DNA of 44,012 bases from Oscillospiraceae bacterium (GCA_015063695.1 SVTQ01000018.1:1-44012), one strand, 5' to 3'; shown: positions 15,814 to 24,189, counted from the first letter of the stretch. Numbers and translations are program-made. Notes: a model not told the origin generated them from the sequence alone.

Positions 15814-15842
15814 ATTATAGTATACTTGGAATTTTTAGTCAA
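15814..15842 (-). promoter_or_regulatory. Promoter of the LRR-dockerin gene
   Basis: On the minus strand TTGACT (15842-15837), 17-nt spacer, TATAAT (15819-15814). The ~100-nt leader carries a CACGG/CCGTG hairpin. Confidence 0.8.
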
Positions 15843-15924
15843 TTAGTGAAGATGATGTATTATCACCTTGAATATTGAATATATTGACGAAAAATTAGGG
15901 GCTTTTTTGAGGTGGCGGTGGTGT

Positions 15925-16050
15925 TGTTTGTAGGGGCGGACGTCCCCGACCGCCCGTGTGGTTTGATGTTGGACGGTTGTTTGTGGGGGTGGGTTTGAAA
16001 CGGGTAATATGGCGGGAACGGCGGGAGCAAGCCCCCGCCCTACGAAAGAT
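15925..16050. repeat. Two REP-like elements
   Basis: GTAGGGGCGG with partner CCGCCC (15930-15955), then a spacer with TTTGATGTTGGACG similar to other REPIN spacers, then GGCGGGAGC/GCCCCCGCC followed by CTACG (16019-16044). The latter is a stem variant of the elements inside the RAYT and permease genes. Confidence 0.6.
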
Positions 16051-16104
16051 TGATGAAGTTTTCAGGTTTAACGTTCGGGGATGCGTGAAATTTTTTATAT
16101 TATG

Positions 16105-16133
16105 TTGTAATGACGGGGGAATTGTGGTAGAAT
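16105..16133 (+). promoter_or_regulatory. Promoter of the isomerase gene
   Basis: TTGTAA (16105-16110), 17-nt spacer with GGGGGAATTGTGG, TAGAAT (16128-16133). Nearly identical to the block at 13537-13565. Confidence 0.65.
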
Positions 16134-16166
16134 TTTATGGGTGAGGTGAAGATTAATATTGGTATG

Positions 16167-16217
16167 ACACCTCATCCGTCAGCCTGTGGCTGCCACCTTC
16201 TCCCACCGGAGAAGGCT
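16167..16217 (+). repeat. ACACCTCATCC hairpin repeat
   Basis: ACACCTCATCCGTC, hairpin AGCC/GGCT, then CCACCTTCTCC pairing with GGAGAAGG. Related copies lie at 24064-24104 and 32357-32404. It lies in the leader of the isomerase gene. Confidence 0.65.
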
Positions 16218-16237
16218 AATTAAAGAGGTGAAGTTAT

Positions 16238-17098
16238 ATGAACAATAAAATATATCTTTCAACGGGGGCTCTCGTTGAGAGGCGAAACGGTTACAATTTT
16301 CATATAGTCTCAGACCTTGTTCCCCGTCTTATGGACGAGGGGTTCGTTTCCGGCGCTGAGTTTATGATGATAAAGCTATACTATGAAAAGAGAGCGGAGG
16401 TCGTGAGTGAATTTCTCTCGGCGGGAGTGAAGTTCCCCGTTATTCACAGCGACAAGGACATCGGCGCTTATCTTTCCGAGGCGGGAGTTATTCTCTCCGA
16501 GGGGGGCGACAAAGCTGAAGCCGAAAAGAAAAAAAGAGAGGCTCTTGACATGCTCCGTTTCAGTCTTGAGACGGGAGGCATGGTGGGAGCCGAGCGCCTC
16601 GTTCTCCATCTATGGGGCGGGCTCTGCTCCGACAAAGCTGTTGACTATAATGCTGAATGGCTCGCGGAGCTTATTGAGATCGCAAGACCTTACGGAATAA
16701 AGATACTAATTGAGAACGTGCCCTCGTCGGCAACTGACCCTCTCACCAACTGGAAGAAGCTTGAAGGGTATCTTGACGAGGTGGGGCTCATTTTCGACAC
16801 CCGATTTGCCACCTGCCACCGTCAGCCGAGGGAGACTCTCACCGCCCCTGTTGCAAAAAAGATAGAGCACGTTCACGTAAGCGACTACCGCGGAGGTCTC
16901 AAGGAGTTTTCCTGCCTTCGTCCCGTATGGCATCCCGGCGAGGGGATAGCAGATTTTGACCTTATGTTCGGACTTCTGAAGGAGCTTGATTATAAGGGTA
17001 CCTTTACCCTTGAATCTCCCGGCATTATCTCCGGCAGTGAGATAGACGAGGACAGGATAAGAAAGTCTCTGGCGTTTATCAGAGAGAATTTTGGGTGA
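16238..17098 (+). CDS. Sugar phosphate isomerase/epimerase (xylose-isomerase-like TIM barrel)
   Basis: A 286-residue AP-endonuclease-2/xylose-isomerase-like TIM barrel. Visible metal-site strands are RLVLHLWGG, ILIENVPSS (Glu about residue 157), GLIFDTRFATCH (Asp and His), KIEHVHVSDY and FTLESPG (C-terminal Glu). Such proteins isomerise or epimerise sugars or inositol derivatives; substrate unknown. GAGGTG precedes the ATG. A diverged second copy of its last 26 codons lies just downstream (17137-17216) beyond a REP element. Transcribed alone. Confidence 0.8.
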   Translation: MNNKIYLSTGALVERRNGYNFHIVSDLVPRLMDEGFVSGAEFMMIKLYYEKRAEVVSEFLSAGVKFPVIHSDKDIGAYLSEAGVILSEGGDKAEAEKKKREALDMLRFSLETGGMVGAERLVLHLWGGLCSDKAVDYNAEWLAELIEIARPYGIKILIENVPSSATDPLTNWKKLEGYLDEVGLIFDTRFATCHRQPRETLTAPVAKKIEHVHVSDYRGGLKEFSCLRPVWHPGEGIADFDLMFGLLKELDYKGTFTLESPGIISGSEIDEDRIRKSLAFIRENFG

Positions 17099-17101
17099 GA
17101 A

Positions 17102-17127
17102 CGGGAGGACCAAGGCCCTCCCCTACC
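17102..17127 (+). repeat. REP-like element after the isomerase gene
   Basis: GGGAGGACC / GGCCCTCCC followed by CTACC. Compared with the elements at 5054 and 39403 the inner pair is changed on both sides (AGC/GCC to ACC/GGC), a compensatory change. Confidence 0.75.
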
Positions 17128-17136
17128 AATTTAATG

Positions 17137-17214
17137 GGCATTATCTCCGGCAGTGAGATAGACGAGGACAGATTGAGAAGATCTCTTGCTTTTATAAGGG
17201 AGAATTTTGGGTGA
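17137..17214 (+). pseudogene. Extra copy of the isomerase gene 3' end
   Basis: The segment repeats 17021-17098 at a distance of 116 bp. The first 34 nt are identical. The remaining part has nine differences that change five codons synonymously and two conservatively (Ile to Leu, Lys to Arg), and keep the frame and the ENFG-stop end. It has no start of its own. The pattern suggests it came from a diverged allele rather than from neutral decay of a local duplicate. Confidence 0.85.
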
Positions 17215-17216
17215 GA

Positions 17217-17335
17217 GCGGGCGGATATTGAGGGGTCCTCAAAAATCCTTGTGATTTTTGGGGTTCTCGAATAGAATCCGCCCCTACGGGTATCACGTTG
17301 GTCGTTCATTTGTAGGGGCGAACCGTGTTCACCCG
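17217..17335. repeat. REPIN-like pair with a GTCCTC hairpin inserted in its left stem
   Basis: Left REP: GCGGGCGGATAT (17217-17228) and ATAGAATCCGCCCCTAC (17271-17287). Between the halves lies a 42-bp GTCCTC hairpin (17229-17270), with AT present on both sides. The same left REP without insertion is at 24728-24754. Spacer GGGTATCACGTTGGTCG, then right REP GTAGGGGCGAAC...GTTCACCCG (17312-17335). Confidence 0.8.
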
Positions 17336-17408
17336 TTTACGTTCATGAAAATTTCGTTTGATTATTTCGCTTTATAAAATGTTCAAAATAAATTAAATAA
17401 AAAAGGTA

Positions 17409-17437
17409 TGGAAAAACCGAAAAAAACGTGCTATTAT
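17409..17437 (+). promoter_or_regulatory. Probable promoter of the DHHW gene
   Basis: TGGAAA (17409-17414), 17-nt spacer ending in TGC, TATTAT (17432-17437), an extended -10. The -35 is weak. Confidence 0.45.
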
Positions 17438-17471
17438 ATAGTTAGATAATTATTTTTTTAAGGATAATGCT

Positions 17472-19085
17472 ATGAAAGAAAAGATAAAAGCTTTAATAAG
17501 CAAGATAAAAGAGCTTTTCCGCCGTTTCATTGACGGGGTAAAGGCAAAACAGAAGGCGCACATCGCTCTCCTTGTAAGCATGTGTCTTGTGCTTATCTTC
17601 GGGCTCGGCGCTCTCGGTTCTTTTGCCCTTCCCGGAAAAGAGGAAGCTCCTCCCGAGCCCGAAACGGAAGAGGTTCAAGAGTCTGACAGCGAGAGCGAGA
17701 GCGAAAGCGAAAGTGAAAGTGAATCCGAATCCGAGAGCGAAAGCGAATCCGAAAGCGAAACCGAAACGGAGACGGAAGAGACTACCGAAGAAACAACTGC
17801 TGAGACTACTACAGCGGCTCCCGACACAACGGCGGCTGTCACTCAGGGAAACTCCTCTTCCAGCGTTGACATTGACCTCGGCTGGGGTGACGTCAGCGGA
17901 AGCGGCGGCAGTTCATCCGGTTCATCCGGTTCATCCGGTTCGTCGGGTTCTTCCGGCAGCAGTAACGAGCTTGGCTCCGACGAGACGGGCGGCAGAGTTC
18001 ACACCTACATAAACGCTCCCATTAACGAATACGAGGACAATTCGACCACTCTTGAATTTGAGCCTCTACGTCAGGAGGGCGCAACGGAAAAGTACGGCTC
18101 CTACAACGTTCCCAAGATAAAGGCTGAGCACATGGCTCCCGGCGTTTTCCTCAAGGGGGATGCGGACTATTCCTCGACCCTTATCGGTTACGACGGATTC
18201 CTTTTCTGTCAGGACTCCTTCCAGGACTACGACGGCACTTCCCTGTTTAATCAGAACAGACTTGACGTTTTAGTTGATAACATGGTTACCCGTAACGACT
18301 GGGTCGAGAGCCTTACTTCCACCAAGTCCGTTGACGGAAAGAAGCACATGTACGTTGTGATAATCCCAAACAAAAACTCTGTTTACCACGACTACATGCC
18401 CGAAAGCTACACTATGGGCTCCTACAGACGTATCGACCAGATAATCGGTGCACTGCGGGATGCGGGAATCACCGTAATTGACGGACGCGACAGCCTTTTT
18501 GCAGCTAAGGCGGCAAATCCTCAGAGAAGCCTTTACTACAAAACCGACACTCACTGGAACAACCACGGCGGCTTCTTCGTTTATCAGCAGATGATGAATG
18601 AAATTAAGAAGGACTTCCCCGGCGTTGTTATTCACAACAGAAGCGACTATCAGATAAACTACTGCGAGACCTTCATGAAGGACCAGGCTTACTATCTGGG
18701 TTACTATGATGCAACCAGTGAGCTGGGAGCTGTCTACACTCTGAAAAACGGCAGGAGTGCTTATTTTATAAACAGTCAGAATAAGGAAAGATGGGGTCAG
18801 TTTGCATTCTGCTATCAGTGGGCGAACGGTTATTCCGACCACCTTTACTGGTATCAGTGGAGAAACGATGACAATAAGAATGCGCCTAATATGTACATGC
18901 TCCGCGACTCCTATTCCATCGCTCTCAACGGCTTCCTCAAGGACAGCTTCTACAAGTCCACCTACAACTGGACCTACAACTTCAGAAAGAAAGACATTAC
19001 AAGCTCCGGAGCTGACGTTGTTATCGTTGAGGTCGTTGAAAAGTACATAACCAAGTTTGCAAATCAGATGCCGTTCAGTAATTAA
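17472..19085 (+). CDS. Membrane-anchored DHHW/AlgX-like protein
   Basis: A 537-residue surface protein. One membrane helix near residues 27-52, then a Ser-Glu repeat (about 74-96), a Thr-rich stretch and a Gly-Ser repeat (about 140-165) form a long linker. The C-terminal ~360 residues form an SGNH-hydrolase-like domain of the DHHW/AlgX-AlgJ type: YYKTDTHWNNHGG carries the Asp-x-His-Trp motif and LRDSYSIAL the Ser. Such proteins act with MBOAT acyltransferases in acetylating surface polysaccharides. No MBOAT gene is in the window, so the partner must be elsewhere. AAGGA precedes the ATG. The next gene is a DUF4358-like lipoprotein, a frequent companion. Confidence 0.82.
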   Translation: MKEKIKALISKIKELFRRFIDGVKAKQKAHIALLVSMCLVLIFGLGALGSFALPGKEEAPPEPETEEVQESDSESESESESESESESESESESESETETETEETTEETTAETTTAAPDTTAAVTQGNSSSSVDIDLGWGDVSGSGGSSSGSSGSSGSSGSSGSSNELGSDETGGRVHTYINAPINEYEDNSTTLEFEPLRQEGATEKYGSYNVPKIKAEHMAPGVFLKGDADYSSTLIGYDGFLFCQDSFQDYDGTSLFNQNRLDVLVDNMVTRNDWVESLTSTKSVDGKKHMYVVIIPNKNSVYHDYMPESYTMGSYRRIDQIIGALRDAGITVIDGRDSLFAAKAANPQRSLYYKTDTHWNNHGGFFVYQQMMNEIKKDFPGVVIHNRSDYQINYCETFMKDQAYYLGYYDATSELGAVYTLKNGRSAYFINSQNKERWGQFAFCYQWANGYSDHLYWYQWRNDDNKNAPNMYMLRDSYSIALNGFLKDSFYKSTYNWTYNFRKKDITSSGADVVIVEVVEKYITKFANQMPFSN

Positions 19086-19097
19086 ATACGTCGCGTG

Positions 19098-19165
19098 GCG
19101 GGCGGATATTGAGGGGTCGTCAAAAATCCTTATGATTTTTGGGGTTCTCGAATAGAATCCGCCCG
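19098..19165. repeat. REP stem split by a GTCCTC hairpin (second copy)
   Basis: Same composite as 17217-17280: GCGGGCGGATAT, a 42-bp GTCCTC hairpin (19110-19151, with GGGGTCGTC in this copy), then ATAGAATCCGCCC. It lacks the CTAC foot. It lies between the DHHW and lipoprotein genes. Confidence 0.75.
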
Positions 19166-19190
19166 ATCTAAAATTAAAGGAGATATAATT

Positions 19191-19697
19191 ATGAAAAGAC
19201 TTATTTCTATCGTTCTTTGTCTTATTATGTGCGCGGCTCTTGTTTCCTGCGCAGGCGACAAGGGTAACCTTTTTGAAGGTGATATTTACGCGGTGACAGA
19301 CGAGATCGCATCAAGCTATGATTTTGACGATGCCGTGTTCTACAAGGACTCCGACGAATATGCCAAGGATACTCTTATGTTCATGTACGGCATTGAGGAC
19401 GAGGCGGTGCTTGAAGCTATCGAAAAGTTCACCTTCTCCACTCCCGGCACCAACAGCGCAAAGACCTTTGCCATGCTTCTTTTCAAAGAAGGAACAACTG
19501 CTGAGACTATCGATGCCGCTGAAAAGGCTGTCCGCGACGTTTACCTTGCCAACCTCATTACAACTACCGCGGTTTACGACATGACTCAGAGCGAAATAGC
19601 TGACAAGGCGACCTTCGTGAAGTACGACAATGCTCTCGCCGTTATTGCTTACGATGCAACCGGTAATGCAGATATCGTTGCGGCTATAAATGAATAA
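19191..19697 (+). CDS. DUF4358-like lipoprotein
   Basis: A 168-residue lipoprotein: signal peptide with lipobox LVSC (Cys about residue 20). The mature part is small and mixed alpha/beta, with MYGIEDEAV, FAMLLFKEGTTAETIDAAEKAV and FVKYDNALAVIAYDA, a pattern I associate with DUF4358, found beside DHHW and MBOAT genes in Clostridia. Function unknown. AAAGGAG precedes the ATG and a strong terminator follows. Probably functions with the DHHW protein upstream at the cell surface. Confidence 0.7.
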   Translation: MKRLISIVLCLIMCAALVSCAGDKGNLFEGDIYAVTDEIASSYDFDDAVFYKDSDEYAKDTLMFMYGIEDEAVLEAIEKFTFSTPGTNSAKTFAMLLFKEGTTAETIDAAEKAVRDVYLANLITTTAVYDMTQSEIADKATFVKYDNALAVIAYDATGNADIVAAINE

Positions 19698-19701
19698 GAT
19701 T

Positions 19702-19739
19702 AAAAAGAGAGACCGATTTGAGATCGGTCTCTCTTTTTA
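19702..19739 (+). terminator. Terminator after the lipoprotein gene
   Basis: AAAAAGAGAGACCGAT / ATCGGTCTCTCTTTTT, a 16-bp perfect stem with T-run. Confidence 0.92.
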
Positions 19740-19741
19740 TA

Positions 19742-19855
19742 CGGACAGTCGGGGACGCCTGTCCCTACAATAAAAGGTGAAGATATTTGTTGTTATAGTA
19801 TCCCGAATATGAAACGCGAAACAAAACCGTAGGGACAGCCGTCCCCGACTGTCCG
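19742..19855. repeat. REPIN-like element with 27-bp inverted ends
   Basis: The left arm 19742-19768 ends TGTCCCTAC and the right arm 19829-19855 starts GTAGGGACA. The arms are complementary over 27 bp with one mismatch. Each arm also folds on itself (GGGGAC/GTCCC). The 60-bp spacer differs from those of the other pairs. Confidence 0.75.
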
Positions 19856-19861
19856 CGCATA

Positions 19862-21160
19862 TTATAATTTCAAATCAACGAAATACGCGGAGAGAACAAG
19901 TGCGACATCGAGCCCTATAAGGACTGTAAGTATCATCTGGAAGGTGGGTCTGAGGGGGGCATAGAGTGCCGCCGCCACGCAGAACACAAGGGACACAAGT
20001 CTGAAGACTGTAATCTGACGTTTGAACTTTTTCATCTTTATCTGCGTGCTTTCGGTATCGTCCATTGAGGCAAATACTTCAAGGGCGCAACGTCTCACAA
20101 GGACTGAGGCGAAAAGAAGGAGCGCAAACATCAGCGCCGCCTGAACGGCGGAAACGATGCAGAGAGGTCTGTAAAGCTCCATGGCGCCTTCAAGCCATGC
20201 GGCGTTACCTTCAACGTACTCCGAAAAGTATGCTCCCGATGCGGCATAATAGAGCAGCGAGGAAACTGCAAGGGCACCGCAGACTGAAAAGCCGATAATT
20301 TTCTCACGAAGGTTCCGTCCGAAGTATCCGATAAGCACTGCGAATGCCGCCGCTGCGAGGACCTTCGGTATCATATCCTTATTATCCGCATAGAAGCAGA
20401 TGCAGGATGCCGCGGCTATCATAAACATTACGTATGCCTTCTTAAGGAGCGTTCTCTTATGACGGGTGGGAAAATCCGCTTTATCCTTGAGGAATGCTTC
20501 ATGGAAGGCTTCAAGCATTATTTTATCCTTGCCGTAGAGTCTCACCGTTCTGACGGTGCGGATAACGGCAAAGATCATGAAGATACAAACGATAGGGAGA
20601 ATAAGACCGTAGAGAAGGCCTCGGAACTCCGAGAGAGCCGCAATTCCTGTTTCCTCCGAGGAGGGCTTTGAGATACGAAGCTCCGTTGCCTCGGGAAGAA
20701 AGCACATCACAAGGCGGAAGACCGTATATACACACAGGGGAGTTTTGAAATTCGAGATGTCGAATTTTTCCTCGGGAGTACGGCGGCGCTTCTTCCCTTC
20801 CGCGGGTTCTGCAAAAATAGTTCCGTAGCGGATCTTGAGCGCTTCCATACCGCTTGCCACCGGGCTTATAATATTAAGCAGGAGAAGTCCCTCTCCAACA
20901 GCAAAGGCAAAGGCAAGGAACACTCTCGTTGAACCGCCCATACCTCCCGACACAAAGGCGAGCATGGTCTTTACTACGCTCACCGCGAAGAGGCCCCAGA
21001 GCTTTGGGGTGGCATTCTCTATCTTCTCCGAGAGAAAATGCACCTCGCGCAGTGCCAAAAGGAGCAGAAGGGCTCCGATAAAGTCGGGAAGGATATCTAT
21101 TATCCCGACGGTGGGATTAAGAAAGAATAAAAGTCCGAAAAGGAGAGCCAAAGTATTCAT
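19862..21160 (-). CDS. Polytopic membrane protein of unknown function
   Basis: 432 residues with roughly ten hydrophobic segments, starting LALLFGLLFFLNPTVGIIDILPDFIGALLLLLAL. A charged loop (GKKRRRTPEEKFDISN) lies near residue 125 and another (KDKADFPTRHKRT) near 230. I recognise no conserved catalytic motif and do not assign a family with confidence. The start is 9 nt after the secA stop codon, so it is probably cotranscribed with secA. It ends at the REPIN-like element, whose outer arm may act as a transcript end. Confidence 0.8.
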   Translation of the reverse strand: MNTLALLFGLLFFLNPTVGIIDILPDFIGALLLLLALREVHFLSEKIENATPKLWGLFAVSVVKTMLAFVSGGMGGSTRVFLAFAFAVGEGLLLLNIISPVASGMEALKIRYGTIFAEPAEGKKRRRTPEEKFDISNFKTPLCVYTVFRLVMCFLPEATELRISKPSSEETGIAALSEFRGLLYGLILPIVCIFMIFAVIRTVRTVRLYGKDKIMLEAFHEAFLKDKADFPTRHKRTLLKKAYVMFMIAAASCICFYADNKDMIPKVLAAAAFAVLIGYFGRNLREKIIGFSVCGALAVSSLLYYAASGAYFSEYVEGNAAWLEGAMELYRPLCIVSAVQAALMFALLLFASVLVRRCALEVFASMDDTESTQIKMKKFKRQITVFRLVSLVFCVAAALYAPLRPTFQMILTVLIGLDVALVLSAYFVDLKL

Positions 21161-21169
21161 ACAAACCTC

Positions 21170-23902
21170 TTACTGACCGCAGCACTTTTTATATTTTTTA
21201 CCCGAGCCGCAGGGGCAAAGGTCGTTTCTGCCGACCTTGTCCTCTTTTTTATTTACGACGGGCTTCTTCTTGAGGGTTCCGTCACCGCCCGTTGAGGCTA
21301 TCTTATACTGCTGCTTTCTCTTTTCAACGTCTGCACGGGGCACGACGGAGAGAACTGTTCTCACCGTATCGTCGCGGATACTGTCTACCATCTCCTGGAA
21401 CAGGTCACCGCTGAGCACTCTGTACTCGGAAATGGGGTTACGCTGAGCGTACGCCTGAAGGTAAACGCTCTCGCGCAGATCGTCCATTGCTTCAAGGTGG
21501 TCTATCCACTTAAGGTCTACCTGACTGAGAAGAACGCTTCTTTCAACCTCGCGCATCTGTCCGTCGGGGAAGGAAACGGTCTCCTTGTTTTCATAGAGCT
21601 TAATAGCTCTTGAAAGGAGCGTTTCTCTTATCTCCTCACGAAGAGCGGAAGCCTTTTTGCCTTCGGTCTCTTCAAAGTCGCCGTCAAAGATAAGAAGGTT
21701 CTTATACTTAGCCTTCAGGGCATCGAGGTCCCACATTTCAACACTGTCCTCATGGAGACATGCTTCGACAGCATCATTAAGAGTTGCCTTTATCATGGAG
21801 AGTATCTTTTCGCGGAGATCCATGCCCGAGAGAACTTCGTTTCTCTGAGAATAGATGAGCTTTCTCTGCTCGTTCATGATATCGTCGTACTGGAGGACGT
21901 TCTTTCTTGCGTTGAAGTGACGGCTTTCGATGCTCTTCTGAGCAGACTCGATACCGCCCGAGAGAAGCTTACTGTCGAGATACTGACCCTCTTCCATGGG
22001 AATACGGTCAACCATCATCTGCATTCTCTCACCGCCGAAGAGACGGATAAGGTCGTCCTCGAGGGATATGAAAAATCTTGACTCACCGGGGTCACCCTGT
22101 CGTCCCGAACGGCCGCGGAGCTGGTTATCTATACGGCGGCTGTCGTGTCTTTCGGTGCCGAGAACGAAGAGACCGCCTGCCTCGCAGACCTTTTCTGCCT
22201 CGGGGCGTATCACGTCCTGATACTTTCTGTAGAGGTCGCGGAAGACTTTTCGTGCTTCCATAATTTCCTCAGAAACGGACTGAGAGGAGCCCGTTGCAAG
22301 CATGATGGTCTCTTCATCATACTCCATTTTCCTCATTTCCTGCTTTGCAAGGAACTCAGCGTTACCGCCGAGAAGAATGTCCGTACCACGGCCTGCCATA
22401 TTGGTGGAGATGGTGACGGCACCCGGCTTACCTGCCTGAGCAACTATCTCCGCTTCCCTCTCGTGATACTTTGCGTTGAGGACAACGTGAGAAATGCCTG
22501 CCGCGCGGAGCTTCTTTGAGAGTGCCTCGGACTTTTCGATGGAAACGGTACCGACGAGGACGGGCTGACCCTTCTCGTGGCACTCTTTTATCTGTCTGAT
22601 AATGGCTTCATCCTTTTCCTTTGCGGTCTTGAAGACGCGGTCGGGATGGTCCATTCTTATCATGGGCTTATTGGTGGGAATTTCAACTACGTCAAGAGAA
22701 TATATTTCGCGGAATTCCTCTTCCTCGGAAACGGCTGTACCCGTCATACCCGAGAGCTTTCCGTACATTCTGAAATAGTTCTGAAGGGTAATTGTCGCGA
22801 TAGTTTTGTTTTCGCGCTGAATGTCAACGTTTTCCTTGGCTTCTATCGCCTGATGGAGGCCGTCGGAATAACGTCTGCCGGGCATAACACGGCCCGTGTT
22901 GGTATCAACGATAAGAACCTCGTTATCTCTTACAAGGTAGTGGATATCGCGGTGCATGATACCGTGAGCCTTAAGTGCCTGGTAAACGTGGTGGGATATC
23001 TTTGCATTTTCAACGGCGGTGAAGTTTTCAATGCCGAAGTATTCCTCTGCCTTGCGGACACCCGATGCGGTGAGGACTGTTGTTCTTTCCTTTTCGTCAA
23101 CGATATAGTCCTTGTCGATGTCGGTATAGTCGGTCTTTGTGTCCATCTCCTTGATAACGTATTTGGAGAGACTTCTTACAAAGGCATCGGCGCGGCTGTA
23201 GGTGTCGTCGACCTTGTCGCCGTGGCCCGAGATGATAAGGGGAGTTCTTGACTCGTCGATAAGAATGGAGTCGACCTCGTCAACGATGGCAAAGTTGAAC
23301 CCTCTCTGACAGACCTGCTCCTTGTAAACCGCCATGTTGTCACGCAGGTAGTCGAAGCCCATTTCGTTGTTTGTACCGTAGGTGATGTCGCAGTTGTACG
23401 CCGCCTTCTTCTCTTCCCTTGACTGACCCGAAACAACAAGTCCCGTGGTAAGGCCGAGGAATTCGTGAACTCGTCCCATCTCCTCACAGCCTACCTTTGC
23501 AAGGTACTCGTTGACCGTTACGATATGGACACCCTTGCCTTCAAGGGCGTTGAGGTATGCAGGGAGAACTGCAACGAGGGTCTTACCTTCACCCGTTTTC
23601 ATTTCCGCAATTCGTCCCTGATGAAGAACGATACCGCAGAGGAGCTGTACCATGAAGGGGCGCTTGCCGAGAACTCTGTCCGCAGCCTCGCGGACAAGAG
23701 CATACGCCTCGGGGAGAATGTCGTCAAGGGTCTCGCCTGCCGCAAGACGCTGTTTGAACTTAACTGTCATCTCTGCCATTTCGGCATCGGTCAGCTTCTC
23801 CATTTCGGGCGCAAGCGCTTCTATTTTCTTAACGGTGGGCATCAGCTTCTTTATCTGATGGTCACTGTAGGTTCCGAAGATTTTTGTAAAAAGATTTGCC
23901 AT
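21170..23902 (-). CDS. secA: Protein translocase subunit SecA
   Basis: 910 residues, close to full length. Walker A AEMKTGEGKTLV (about residue 104), DEAD-like DEVDSILIDESRTPLIISG, motif GTVSIEKSE, and the helicase motif TNMAGRGTDI with HDSRRIDNQLRGRSGRQGDPG are all intact. The C terminus carries the SEC-C zinc motif DLCPCGSGKKYKKCCG, which in other bacteria binds SecB or ribosomes. SecA is the ATP-driven motor that pushes preproteins through SecYEG. AAGGAG precedes the ATG. A membrane-protein gene follows at 9 nt. Confidence 0.98.
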   Translation of the reverse strand: MANLFTKIFGTYSDHQIKKLMPTVKKIEALAPEMEKLTDAEMAEMTVKFKQRLAAGETLDDILPEAYALVREAADRVLGKRPFMVQLLCGIVLHQGRIAEMKTGEGKTLVAVLPAYLNALEGKGVHIVTVNEYLAKVGCEEMGRVHEFLGLTTGLVVSGQSREEKKAAYNCDITYGTNNEMGFDYLRDNMAVYKEQVCQRGFNFAIVDEVDSILIDESRTPLIISGHGDKVDDTYSRADAFVRSLSKYVIKEMDTKTDYTDIDKDYIVDEKERTTVLTASGVRKAEEYFGIENFTAVENAKISHHVYQALKAHGIMHRDIHYLVRDNEVLIVDTNTGRVMPGRRYSDGLHQAIEAKENVDIQRENKTIATITLQNYFRMYGKLSGMTGTAVSEEEEFREIYSLDVVEIPTNKPMIRMDHPDRVFKTAKEKDEAIIRQIKECHEKGQPVLVGTVSIEKSEALSKKLRAAGISHVVLNAKYHEREAEIVAQAGKPGAVTISTNMAGRGTDILLGGNAEFLAKQEMRKMEYDEETIMLATGSSQSVSEEIMEARKVFRDLYRKYQDVIRPEAEKVCEAGGLFVLGTERHDSRRIDNQLRGRSGRQGDPGESRFFISLEDDLIRLFGGERMQMMVDRIPMEEGQYLDSKLLSGGIESAQKSIESRHFNARKNVLQYDDIMNEQRKLIYSQRNEVLSGMDLREKILSMIKATLNDAVEACLHEDSVEMWDLDALKAKYKNLLIFDGDFEETEGKKASALREEIRETLLSRAIKLYENKETVSFPDGQMREVERSVLLSQVDLKWIDHLEAMDDLRESVYLQAYAQRNPISEYRVLSGDLFQEMVDSIRDDTVRTVLSVVPRADVEKRKQQYKIASTGGDGTLKKKPVVNKKEDKVGRNDLCPCGSGKKYKKCCGQ

Positions 23903-24022
23903 ATATACTCCTTGAACATAAGTCCGATAATTTACATTATTAAAGGGTATACCCCTACAAATTTATATTGTAACATATATTATTTAAAAATGCTATAGTT
24001 TTGATGAAAATATATTATAGCA

Positions 24023-24050
24023 TTGATTTTTACGGGATTTGATGTATAAT
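24023..24050 (+). promoter_or_regulatory. Promoter of trmL
   Basis: TTGATT (24023-24028), 16-nt spacer, TATAAT (24045-24050). The leader of about 130 nt contains an ACACCTCATCC repeat (24064-24104). Confidence 0.65.
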
Positions 24051-24063
24051 GATAGATGATGAT

Positions 24064-24104
24064 ACACCTCATCCTTCTATAGCCTTCTCCTGAGGGAGAA
24101 GGCT
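24064..24104 (+). repeat. ACACCTCATCC hairpin repeat
   Basis: ACACCTCATCCTTC followed by AGCCTTCTCC / GGAGAAGGCT. A shorter copy of the repeat at 16167 and 32357. Confidence 0.65.
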
Positions 24105-24109
24105 ACTGT

Positions 24110-24177
24110 TGGGCGATTTATGAAATTACAGATGAAGTTATCTTTTGTCATATCGCCACCAAAATATAAATCACCCA
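24110..24177 (+). promoter_or_regulatory. Stem in the trmL leader abutting the ribosome site
   Basis: TGGGCGATTTAT (24110-24121) pairs with ATAAATCACCCA (24166-24177), one G-U type difference. The right arm ends on the first base of AAAGGA, the Shine-Dalgarno of trmL. It might influence translation. Confidence 0.35.
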
Positions 24178-24189
24178 AAGGAAAATACC

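Noticed and set aside
17690..17780. Ser-Glu repeat as a separate mobile or satellite repeat.
   Set aside because: Codons vary (AGC/AGT/TCC, GAA/GAG) and the frame is kept, so it is a protein linker within the DHHW gene.
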